Assembly (NCBI GenBank): GCA_041670885.1 | Contig: JBAXYJ010000153.1 | Span: 1-6,956 of the forward strand | Direction: 5' to 3' | Source of the DNA: JAJBWD01 sp041670885 | GTDB lineage: Bacteria; Bacillota; Clostridia; Clostridiales; Clostridiaceae | DNA: 6,956 nt | Shown: in pieces, positions 1 through 5,153 of the stretch | Position numbering within the stretch: the stretch's first letter is position 1 | How the letters are laid out: each line of letters begins with the position of its first letter | Position numbers and translations under genes: made by a program | The notes under the pieces: model-generated | Database searches by the model: none | What the model saw: only the letters and a program-made list of their open reading frames with translations | What the model was told of the DNA's origin: nothing

Positions 1-47
1 AAGAGCTGCAAAAAATTTATGATAAGGTATTTGAAGTTTTAGCTTAA
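1..47 (+). CDS. C-terminal end of an unidentified gene (partial)
   Basis: The third forward frame is open from the window edge and ends ELQKIYDKVFEVLA before a TAA at 45-47. Its amphipathic, coding-like composition and the strong terminator about 50 bp downstream suggest it is the tail of a real plus-strand gene. Frame 1 is also open, to a TAG at 40-42, but its translation looks less protein-like. Fourteen residues are too few to assign a family. Confidence 0.4.
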   Translation, partial: ELQKIYDKVFEVLA

Positions 48-95
48 ATTAAGAACTAAAGCACATTTAAATGAATTTGAATAATTGCAATAATG

Positions 96-125
96 AATGC
101 AGTAAGACTAATTTACTGCATTTTT
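96..125 (+). terminator. Rho-independent terminator of the upstream gene
   Basis: A perfect 10-bp stem (AATGCAGTAA at 96-105 with TTACTGCATT at 113-122) encloses a 7-nt loop and runs straight into a T-rich tail (121-130). It lies between the partial gene ending at 47 and topB, so it separates their transcription. Confidence 0.8.
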
Positions 126-150
126 GCTTTATTTAAAAATAAAGTATAAA
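124..150 (+). promoter_or_regulatory. Possible weak promoter for topB
   Basis: TTGCTT (124-129) and TATAAA (145-150) are separated by 15 bp, which is shorter than ideal, and the surroundings are AT-rich, so chance matches are likely. The location just after the upstream terminator and about 50 bp before the topB start is right for a promoter. Confidence 0.25.
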
Positions 151-202
151 ATTAACTGATAAATAATTTTAAAAAGCTATGGAAAAAGGAGGAAACTTAA
201 AT

Positions 203-2362
203 ATGAAAAAAGTAATAATAGCAGAAAAACCTTCTGTAGCTAAAAATATTGCAGACGCTTTTAATATAAAGATGAGAAAAGATGGTTATTTTCAAGGTGA
301 AGACTATATAATTACCTGGGCATTTGGACATCTTTTGCAATTATATGATGCTAAAGATTATGATGAAAATATGAAATCCTGGAGGATGGATAAATTTCCA
401 TTTATTCCTGAGAAATTTAAATATAAGGTTAAATGCAATAGTACAAATAGAGCAGCAATAGATTTTGGTGCAGAGAAGCAAATCAATATAATTAAAAGTT
501 TAATAGAGAGAGATGATGTGGATGAAATTATTTTAGCTACAGATTACGATAGGGAAGGACAGGTTATTGGAGATGAACTGCTCCTATATTTAAATGTAAA
601 AAAACCGATATTTAGGATATTGCTTAATGAGTGGACAGAAGAAGAACTGAAGAAAGGCATGGCAGACCTAAAACCTAATGAAGAAATGAAATCACTTCAG
701 GATGCCGGTATAAGCAGGCAGTGGTCAGATTGGATAATAGGTATAAATCTAACCTCTGCAGCAACACTAAGGTATAATCCGGGTGATAAGAAAATATTAA
801 ACATAGGAAGAGTACTGCTTCCCACATTAAAAATAATTTATGACAGGGATAAAGAAATCGAAAACTTTAAAGCATCAACTTATTATAAATTAGCAGCCAC
901 CTTTAAGACAAAAAATGGTGAAGAATTTGAAGGAACTTATTATGAAAATGATAATGAGAAATTTGATGATAAAGAAATTTTAGAAAACATAAGCAAGCTG
1001 TTAAAAGATAAAAATGCAGAAATTATAGAAAAGCAGGTAGAAAAAAAGAAAGATTATGCACCTCTTTTATTTAATTTATCAGGTCTGCAGGGTTACATCA
1101 CAAGTAAGTATAAGGGATGGACCTCAGATAAAGTGTTAAAAACAGCACAAGTCCTTTATGAAAAGAAATTCACCACTTATCCAAGGACCGGAAGTGTTGC
1201 TCTTGATGAAAGCTTAAAAGAAAAAACGAAAAAAGTACTTGATGTAATTAAAAAAGGACTGCCCTATGAAAGTCAGATTCAGTTTATTGATAATAAAAGA
1301 ATATTTGATAACTCTAAGGTAGAAAGCCATAGTGCCATAGTTCCAACATACATTAAGGCATCTGGCCTAAATGCTGATGAAGAAACTGTGTATAATGCCA
1401 TAAAAAACAGGTTTATAATGCAGTTCCTGCCAGTATCTGTTTATGAAGAAACTAAACTTGTATCTAAAATCAGCGGGGAAACAGTTAAAGGGGTATTTAT
1501 ATCAAAAGGAAAAGTTCAATTAGCTGTCGGATGGCATATTGTGGAGAAATCAGAAACCAAAGATAATATACTGCCAATGGTATCTGAGAAGGATATCACA
1601 GAAGTTATAGGGAGCACAGTAAATGAAGTTACTAAGAAACCCCCTAAGCTTCATAATGAGAAGACACTGCTTAGAGTTATGGAGACATGCGGAAGAAGCT
1701 ATAAAGATGAAGAAGATACGGACGCGATGATGGCTTCCATATTAAGTGGATTTAGTATAGGGACACCAGCTACAAGAGCTGAAACAATTAAAAAATTAAA
1801 AGATGCTTCTTACATTATAGCAAAAGGGAAAAGCCTTACCTGTACTGAGCTTGGGAAAACATTAGTTGAAATATTTCCTGCAAGAGAGCTTTTAGATCTG
1901 GAATATACGGGAAGACTTGAAAAAACTTTATCCGATATAGAAAAAGCTAAGTTTAAAAAGGCTGAATTTTTAGATATGATTAAAGAATTTACTGTTAATG
2001 CTGTAGATTCCATAAAGAAAGACACCTCAATGTTAAAGAACTTTAAGGCGGAATTACCTGAGGGAGCTGAAGCCATAGGAGTATGTCCTATATGTGGAAA
2101 TCCGGTAATTGAAAATGAAAAAGGTTTTGGATGTACTAACTGGAAAAATGGCTGTGACTATACAATATGGAAAAATGATAAATTCATTACATCACTGGGC
2201 AAAAGTGTAACTAAACTGATGGTGGAGCTTCTGCTTAAGAATGGGAAAGTAGGCTTTAGAAATATAAAGAGTAAGAAGGGAACCACTTATTCAGCTTATT
2301 TAAGGTATGTAAGGGATGATAAAACAGGACATTATAAGTGGGAAATGGAATTTATAAGTTAA
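203..2362 (+). CDS. topB: DNA topoisomerase III (type IA), divergent TopB
   Basis: Type IA topoisomerases cut one DNA strand through a tyrosine and pass the other through, decatenating and relaxing DNA in the cytoplasm. The start is ATG 203 because AAAAGGAGG (184-192) sits 10 nt before it; the in-frame ATG at 179 has no such site. This gives 719 aa, normal for the family. A Toprim domain (about 1-140) begins IIAEKPSVAK with the catalytic Glu8 and carries ATDYDREGQ with Asp114, Asp116 and Glu118. Next are GRVLLPTL near 202, the active-site tyrosine Tyr326 in TYPRTGS, His376 in HSAIVPT, and SIGTPATRAE near 518-527. A C-terminal zinc-ribbon-like module uses Cys628, Cys631, Cys644 and Cys651. Several usual motif residues are changed (DPDREGE, GRVQTP, PRTDS), so it is a divergent branch; the catalytic residues remain, so I expect activity. 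Such proteins occur both on clostridial chromosomes and on conjugative elements; no conjugation genes are visible here. Confidence 0.93.
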   Translation: MKKVIIAEKPSVAKNIADAFNIKMRKDGYFQGEDYIITWAFGHLLQLYDAKDYDENMKSWRMDKFPFIPEKFKYKVKCNSTNRAAIDFGAEKQINIIKSLIERDDVDEIILATDYDREGQVIGDELLLYLNVKKPIFRILLNEWTEEELKKGMADLKPNEEMKSLQDAGISRQWSDWIIGINLTSAATLRYNPGDKKILNIGRVLLPTLKIIYDRDKEIENFKASTYYKLAATFKTKNGEEFEGTYYENDNEKFDDKEILENISKLLKDKNAEIIEKQVEKKKDYAPLLFNLSGLQGYITSKYKGWTSDKVLKTAQVLYEKKFTTYPRTGSVALDESLKEKTKKVLDVIKKGLPYESQIQFIDNKRIFDNSKVESHSAIVPTYIKASGLNADEETVYNAIKNRFIMQFLPVSVYEETKLVSKISGETVKGVFISKGKVQLAVGWHIVEKSETKDNILPMVSEKDITEVIGSTVNEVTKKPPKLHNEKTLLRVMETCGRSYKDEEDTDAMMASILSGFSIGTPATRAETIKKLKDASYIIAKGKSLTCTELGKTLVEIFPARELLDLEYTGRLEKTLSDIEKAKFKKAEFLDMIKEFTVNAVDSIKKDTSMLKNFKAELPEGAEAIGVCPICGNPVIENEKGFGCTNWKNGCDYTIWKNDKFITSLGKSVTKLMVELLLKNGKVGFRNIKSKKGTTYSAYLRYVRDDKTGHYKWEMEFIS

Positions 2363-2545
2363 AACAAAAACAATTTTAAAAGCAGCAGAACTGCAGTCAG
2401 CCGTAAGATAAATACTATAGAAAATAAACCTGTATCTTATAATAAGTTTAAAAATGCTGCCAATCTGCATGGTAATATGCTCTGCTATATTTATACTGAA
2501 AATGATGTAATCGTAAAAGTAACGGACAATGTATACCTTAGATGA
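2363..2545 (+). other. Open frame in phase behind the topB stop, no start signal
   Basis: After the TAA at 2360-2362 the same frame is open for 60 codons to TGA 2543-2545. The second half is protein-like, for example NLHGNMLCYIYTEND followed by VIVKVTDNVYLR. No ribosome binding site precedes any ATG in it; the first in-frame ATG is at 2477 and would give only 22 residues. It may be an old C-terminal extension of topB cut off by a new stop, the remnant of a separate small gene, or chance. The rest of the 300-bp gap before the next gene holds only AT-rich sequence and the terminator at 2576-2620. Confidence 0.3.
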
Positions 2546-2575
2546 TTAATATGCATTTTTATAATTATTTTCATT

Positions 2576-2620
2576 GTTATTAAAAAATCCTCCTGAATTA
2601 ATATTAGCTCAGAAGGATTT
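2576..2620 (-). terminator. Terminator of the 52-aa minus-strand gene
   Basis: A 12-bp stem joins 2585-2596 and 2609-2620. Read on the minus strand every pair is canonical apart from one G-U, and the stem is followed by a run of T (complement of the A-tract 2582-2587). Read on the plus strand the same position is a C-A mismatch with a poor tail, so it mainly serves the minus-strand gene, although it may also slow topB transcripts. Confidence 0.7.
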
Positions 2621-2663
2621 AATTAAATCTTACATAAAATATTTTACAGTCTCCATGCTCTGG

Positions 2664-2822
2664 CTATGCCTTTTCCTTTGGCTTTTCTTCTGCTTGAGCA
2701 GCATTTTCATAGATTTCGCCGGAGTATTCCTCTGAAGCATTTTCTCCAAGCTGGTCGTTATAAAATGCCGGTCCCTTTGGAGATTTTTCTGAAAATTTTT
2801 TGCTGTTTTGATTTTTTCCCAT
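2664..2822 (-). CDS. Small hydrophilic protein, 52 aa, probably sporulation-linked
   Basis: The reading frame begins ATG (2822-2820) and ends TAG (2666-2664). An excellent AGGAGGT (2833-2827) lies 4 nt before the start, and a terminator follows about 45 bp after the stop. The product starts MGKNQNSKKFSEKSPKGPAF and ends in a Glu/Lys/Ala-rich tail. It has no Cys, Trp, signal peptide or membrane segment and is probably unfolded. I do not recognise a family. Composition recalls the minor small acid-soluble spore proteins of Bacillus and relatives, but no defining motif is present. The promoter at 2857-2886 matches the forespore factor sigma-G, which supports expression late in sporulation. It is divergent from the 43-aa gene at 2988, which has a similar basic, Asn/Lys/Ser-rich N-terminus. 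The coding call is firm; the function is inferred. Confidence 0.75.
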   Translation of the reverse strand: MGKNQNSKKFSEKSPKGPAFYNDQLGENASEEYSGEIYENAAQAEEKPKEKA

Positions 2823-2856
2823 AACTACCTCCTATATAAACAACTATTTTATATAA

Positions 2857-2886
2857 TATTATGGTTATGGAGCACATAAATTATAC
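2857..2886 (-). promoter_or_regulatory. Sigma-G-like promoter of the 52-aa gene
   Basis: On the minus strand GTATA (2886-2882) is followed after exactly 18 nt by CATAATA (2863-2857). This fits the known sigma-G consensus, GHATR, 18 bp, CATNHTA, at every specified position. Transcription would start near 2850, leaving a leader of about 28 nt that contains the AGGAGGT. Sigma-F recognises related -35 boxes, so shared use is possible. Confidence 0.55.
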
Positions 2887-2987
2887 AATAGAAAGTTATG
2901 GTAACAGCTGGGATGTATATTCTTTTACAATTAGTAAAAACTATAATGGGAATTTCATTAAATAATTTTTAAGAAAGGAGCTTAGAT

Positions 2988-3119
2988 ATGGCAGGTAAGG
3001 AAGGTAATAAAAATAAAGGTATAAACCGAACCCAAAACAAATCTCCGGGAAACAGCAGTAAAAAAAATGGTACAGGTGCAGATGTGCCTAAAACTACTTC
3101 TACAGAAAAATTCCATTAG
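2988..3119 (+). CDS. Small basic hydrophilic protein, 43 aa
   Basis: ATG 2988 follows AAAGGAG (2974-2980) by 7 nt and the frame ends at TAG 3117-3119. The product begins MAGKEGNKNKGINRTQNKSP and is rich in Asn, Lys, Gly, Ser and Thr. It has no hydrophobic segment, Cys or Trp, and is likely disordered. No family is recognised. Size and composition are like minor spore-core proteins, and it is divergent from the 52-aa gene behind a sigma-G-like promoter, so a sporulation role is a reasonable guess only. Upstream, TATAAT (2942-2947) could be a -10 box with a poor -35 (TTCTTT, 2920-2925); no convincing sigma-F or sigma-G site was found on this strand. Confidence 0.65.
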   Translation: MAGKEGNKNKGINRTQNKSPGNSSKKNGTGADVPKTTSTEKFH

Positions 3120-3133
3120 TCTATGAAACCTGG

Positions 3134-3172
3134 AGCTGGCTGACATATATAATTTTACCCAGCCAGTTATTA
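3134..3172 (+). terminator. Weak terminator after the 43-aa gene
   Basis: CTGGCTG (3136-3142) pairs with CAGCCAG (3160-3166) around a 17-nt loop, extended by a G-U and an A-T pair, then TTATTA. It sits 15 bp after the stop codon. The large loop and short T-run make it weak. Confidence 0.45.
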
Positions 3173-3221
3173 GATAATGTAGACTCTAAGACTTATAGAA
3201 AATTAAAAACAAATTAAATGC

Positions 3222-3269
3222 AAGCTTCAATGGAGTTGATTTATCCGATTCTTTTGAAGCTTTTATTTG
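3222..3269 (+). terminator. Second hairpin, terminator-like
   Basis: AAGCTTCAA (3222-3230) pairs perfectly with TTGAAGCTT (3254-3262) and is followed by TTTTATTTGCTT. The 23-nt loop is long for a terminator, so it may instead be another RNA structure or a protein-binding inverted repeat. It separates the 43-aa gene from the DUF5662-like gene. Apart from this, the weaker hairpin before it and a promoter candidate, 3120-3364 holds nothing I can identify. Confidence 0.4.
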
Positions 3270-3303
3270 CTTAAAGCTGCTGATAGCAATTATAATATAT
3301 TTA

Positions 3304-3332
3304 TTACCATGCACTCGTTTATAAAATATGCT
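3304..3332 (+). promoter_or_regulatory. Candidate promoter of the DUF5662-like gene
   Basis: TTACCA (3304-3309) and TATGCT (3327-3332) are 17 bp apart, each matching four of six vegetative consensus bases. Transcription would start near 3339, about 25 nt before the ATG. Confidence 0.35.
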
Positions 3333-3364
3333 AGAGAATAAATATTAAAGGGACGGATAAATTA

Positions 3365-3910
3365 ATGGAGAATAAAAAAATTAGCAATGCAGTTAATCAT
3401 TTTAAGACTATTACAAACCATAAAATGCTGGTGATGAAGTATTGTTTTAAAGTTGGGCTATATAAACAAGGACTGATCCATGATTTATCAAAATATTCAT
3501 GGGTAGAATTTTCGGCAGGAGTAAAGTATTTTAGAGGAAATATAAGTCCTAATGCAGCTCAAAAGATGATTGAGGGATGTTCCGAGGCATGGCTTCATCA
3601 TAAAGGCAGAAACAAACATCACTTCGAATACTGGATTGATCAGGGATCAAAACGTGAAGAAGGATATGTGGGAATGAAAATGCCTGTTAAATATGTGGTG
3701 GAAATGTTTATAGACAGGGTATGTGCTTCAAAGATTTATCGAAAAGAAAATTATACAGACAGAGATGCCCTTGATTATTACATAAGGGGGAAGGATTACT
3801 GCATAATCAATAAGGATACCAGGAAACTTCTGGAACTGCTGCTGTATAAACTGGCAGATGAAGGTGAAGAGGCAGCCTTTACATTTATTAAAAGGGAAAT
3901 TTTAAAGTAA
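3365..3910 (+). CDS. DUF5662-like protein with HD-type His/Asp residues
   Basis: The 181-aa product resembles the uncharacterised DUF5662 family of Firmicutes and phages: NHFKTITNHKMLVMKYCF, then GLIHDLSKYSWVEF, then EAWLHHKGRNKHHFEYW. The conserved residues are His19, His39-Asp40, His78-His79, His85-His86 and Asp117. Their order resembles HD-domain metal phosphohydrolases, so a metal-dependent hydrolase is a reasonable guess, but no activity is known to me. The protein is soluble, with no signal peptide or membrane segment, and has the length of a single complete domain. The ATG is preceded by AAAGGGA (3347-3353) with an 11-nt gap, slightly long. It stands alone between hairpins upstream and a minus-strand gene downstream, so it is probably monocistronic. 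No convincing terminator follows. The family call is from recalled motifs, not a search. Confidence 0.8.
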   Translation: MENKKISNAVNHFKTITNHKMLVMKYCFKVGLYKQGLIHDLSKYSWVEFSAGVKYFRGNISPNAAQKMIEGCSEAWLHHKGRNKHHFEYWIDQGSKREEGYVGMKMPVKYVVEMFIDRVCASKIYRKENYTDRDALDYYIRGKDYCIINKDTRKLLELLLYKLADEGEEAAFTFIKREILK

Positions 3911-4099
3911 CAAAAGAGAGGTTGAAAGAAAAAAGCTGAGGCTGAAGCGTTGGGATATTTAAAAGAAAGAGATGGATGAGAAAAGAGGCAGCTTTGTAAA
4001 AAAACGATGTAAGATTAATGGAGAGAAATACCACCAACCTGTCAGCAGCCTGCAATTAAGAATAAAATTACAATTGGTATAGCTAAATAATCTATTGTA
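3911..4099. other. Non-coding stretch after the DUF5662-like gene
   Basis: This purine-rich interval (GA-rich on the plus strand up to about 4030) has no well-started gene. A 36-codon frame at 3972-4082 lacks a spaced ribosome binding site. AAAGCTG near 3938 can pair with CAGCTTT near 3991 over a long distance. No T-rich terminator for the upstream gene was seen. Confidence 0.4.
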
Positions 4100-4100
4100 T

Positions 4101-4129
4101 AAAAAAAAATCCAGCCAGGTGGCTGGATT
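4101..4129 (-). terminator. Terminator of the 54-aa minus-strand gene
   Basis: AATCCAGCC (4108-4116) pairs perfectly with GGCTGGATT (4121-4129) around a 4-nt loop. On the minus strand the stem is followed by nine or more T residues (A-tract 4101-4109). It lies 22 bp after the stop codon of the minus-strand gene and is a textbook terminator. Confidence 0.85.
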
Positions 4130-4150
4130 ACTATGAGCAAATTGTTTGAG

Positions 4151-4315
4151 TTATCTATAAAGTAATAAATCATGCCTGCTGCCCAGACATTTAAAAAATG
4201 AGTCCTGTCTATAGTAATATACGTCTGCTTTCAGCTTTTTTTCTTTTTCAGCTTTTTCAGCCTTTCTTTTTTGAAGTTCCTCATATGTTTTTAAAGCTTT
4301 TTCATGGTTATTCAT
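4151..4315 (-). CDS. Small charged helical protein, 54 aa
   Basis: ATG (4315-4313) to TAA (4153-4151), with AAGGATGAGG (4330-4321) ending 5 nt before the start and a strong terminator after the stop, so it is very likely expressed. Residues about 4-30 form a Lys/Glu/Ala-rich helix (HEKALKTYEELQKRKAEKAE and on) that could make a coiled coil. The C-terminal part, DVYYYRQDSFFKCLGSRHDL, is aromatic with a single Cys. There is no signal peptide or membrane segment. I do not recognise the family. Its helical charged half and aromatic tail could suit a small binding partner of another protein, but nothing here shows which. Confidence 0.7.
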   Translation of the reverse strand: MNNHEKALKTYEELQKRKAEKAEKEKKLKADVYYYRQDSFFKCLGSRHDLLLYR

Positions 4316-4519
4316 TTAATCCTCATCCTTTCTAAATTGTTCTTTACCTGTCAGGTACTTGTCCTAAGTAACAACTAGCATTTCTTTTAATAGAAATTAG
4401 ACCAATTTTTAGAATACTGAAAAATAAATAATTAATATGAGCATTAACATTATTAATATGTAAATAGTATACTACATTACGAACAATAATGCAATATGAA
4501 ATTGATAATATATGGATTG
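4316..4519. other. AT-rich intergenic region with a small inverted repeat
   Basis: There is no gene between the 54-aa gene and the GreA-like gene (311 bp in all). TACCTG (4345-4350) and CAGGTA (4352-4357) form a perfect 6+1+6 inverted repeat about 30 bp upstream of the minus-strand start, a possible operator or leader hairpin. The rest up to 4519 is AT-rich with no convincing promoter for the minus-strand gene. The right end holds the repeats and promoter listed separately. Confidence 0.4.
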
Positions 4520-4561
4520 CCCCAAGGGCGGGAAAGTTTACCCCAGGGGCGGGAAAGTTTA
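4520..4561 (+). repeat. Two abutting GC-rich 21-bp direct repeats
   Basis: Copies at 4520-4540 and 4541-4561 match at 20 of 21 positions with no spacer; the only change is A (4525) to G (4546). Each begins CCCCA, continues GGGCGGG (GGGGCGGG in copy 2) and ends AAAGTTTA. They are by far the most GC-rich DNA of the region. The 21-bp period puts both copies on the same face of the helix, and the array ends 5 bp before the -35 box of the next gene, so they could be activator sites. Alternatively they may be the leftover end of an insertion sequence; I recall repeated end motifs of this general kind in IS21-type elements, but no transposase is present and I cannot confirm it. Confidence 0.85.
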
Positions 4562-4566
4562 GGTTG

Positions 4567-4595
4567 TTTACAGTATTAAGTTAAAAAAGTATAAT
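4567..4595 (+). promoter_or_regulatory. Near-consensus sigma-A promoter of the GreA-like gene
   Basis: TTTACA (4567-4572) and TATAAT (4590-4595) are exactly 17 bp apart, matching 5/6 and 6/6 consensus bases. The start of transcription should be near 4602, leaving a leader of about 25 nt. This is the strongest vegetative promoter in the window. Confidence 0.8.
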
Positions 4596-4602
4596 TATAC
4601 TT
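4587..4602. promoter_or_regulatory. Perfect 16-bp palindrome across the -10 box
   Basis: AAGTATAATTATACTT is its own reverse complement and covers the -10 box and the predicted start site. A dimeric repressor bound here would block the promoter. The AT-rich background makes palindromes easier by chance, but 16 perfect positions at this place are notable. Confidence 0.45.
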
Positions 4603-4626
4603 ATATTAATTGAAAGAGGGACTAAT

Positions 4627-5088
4627 ATGAATAATATATTGACAAAAGAAGATTTAGAAACGCTTCAAAAAGAATATGATTATAGAAATACAACCTTAAG
4701 AGCAGAAATAGCCCATGAAAAGATGGTAGCAGCAGCTTTTGGTGACAGATCGGAAAATGCTGAGTATATAGCAGCCAAACAGCGATATTATGAAAATAAC
4801 AGAAGGTGTGGTTACCTGCGCAATATGATCAGAACAGCTAAAGCAGCTGATGAAGTTGATAATGATAAATGCAACATTGGAGATAAAATACTGATAGAAT
4901 TTGTAGAGGATAAAGAAGAACAGGAAATAACTTTAACTTCGACCTTAAACAGTAATCCGGTTCAATGGTTTATTGGAATAGAATCACCCTTAGGCTCTGT
5001 TATATATAAAAAGAAAGTGAACACTGTTTCCACAGTAAATTCACCTCAAGGCGATTATACAGTTAAAATACTAAAAATAATCAGATAA
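4627..5088 (+). CDS. GreA/GreB-family transcript cleavage factor, divergent paralogue
   Basis: Gre factors enter the secondary channel of RNA polymerase and stimulate cleavage of backtracked RNA. The 153-aa product has the usual length and two-domain plan. Residues about 5-75 form a helical hairpin whose tip, FGDRSENAEY, keeps the acidic pair Asp40 and Glu43 that holds the catalytic metal in known Gre proteins. Residues about 80-153 form the FKBP-like domain, with IESPLGSVIYKKKV and PQGDYTVKILKI. The tip usually reads GDLSENSEY, and the helices are unusually Arg/Asn/Tyr-rich (QRYYENNRRCGYLRNMIRTA), so this is probably an additional paralogue rather than housekeeping GreA; it could also compete for the channel without cleaving. 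AAAGAGGG ends 6 nt before ATG 4627. A strong promoter with repeats and a palindrome lies upstream. The next gene follows after 65 bp without a terminator. Confidence 0.87.
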   Translation: MNNILTKEDLETLQKEYDYRNTTLRAEIAHEKMVAAAFGDRSENAEYIAAKQRYYENNRRCGYLRNMIRTAKAADEVDNDKCNIGDKILIEFVEDKEEQEITLTSTLNSNPVQWFIGIESPLGSVIYKKKVNTVSTVNSPQGDYTVKILKIIR

Positions 5089-5153
5089 ATTAATGCCTGG
5101 AAAATGTCTTGTGGCAAATATATAGGTATAAATTAATAAAAGGAGTTAAATTT

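Noticed and set aside
179..202. Longer topB start at ATG 179
   Set aside because: The ribosome binding site at 184-192 lies inside this extension and serves ATG 203; nothing suitable precedes 179.
1810..2076. 88-codon minus-strand frame within topB
   Set aside because: It overlaps a well-supported gene, has no ribosome binding site of note, and its translation is low in protein-like features.
3233..3277. 14-codon frame MELIYPILLKLLFA inside the 3222-3262 hairpin
   Set aside because: Very short, no ribosome binding site, and the sequence is better explained by the inverted repeat.
3972..4082. 36-codon plus-strand frame MDEKRGSFVKKR...
   Set aside because: The only purine-rich stretch abuts the ATG with no spacing, and nothing downstream supports a gene; kept only as part of the non-coding stretch.
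4433..4463. Sigma-G or sigma-E type boxes (CATATTA on the minus strand) for the 54-aa gene
   Set aside because: No matching -35 element at the required distance, and the site is more than 100 bp from the start codon.
4520..4561. CRISPR array
   Set aside because: The two repeats abut with no spacers, and no cas genes are visible.
5109..5153. Upstream TTG start of the M24 peptidase
   Set aside because: No ribosome binding site precedes it, while AGGAG is well placed for ATG 5154, where the family's usual N-terminus begins.
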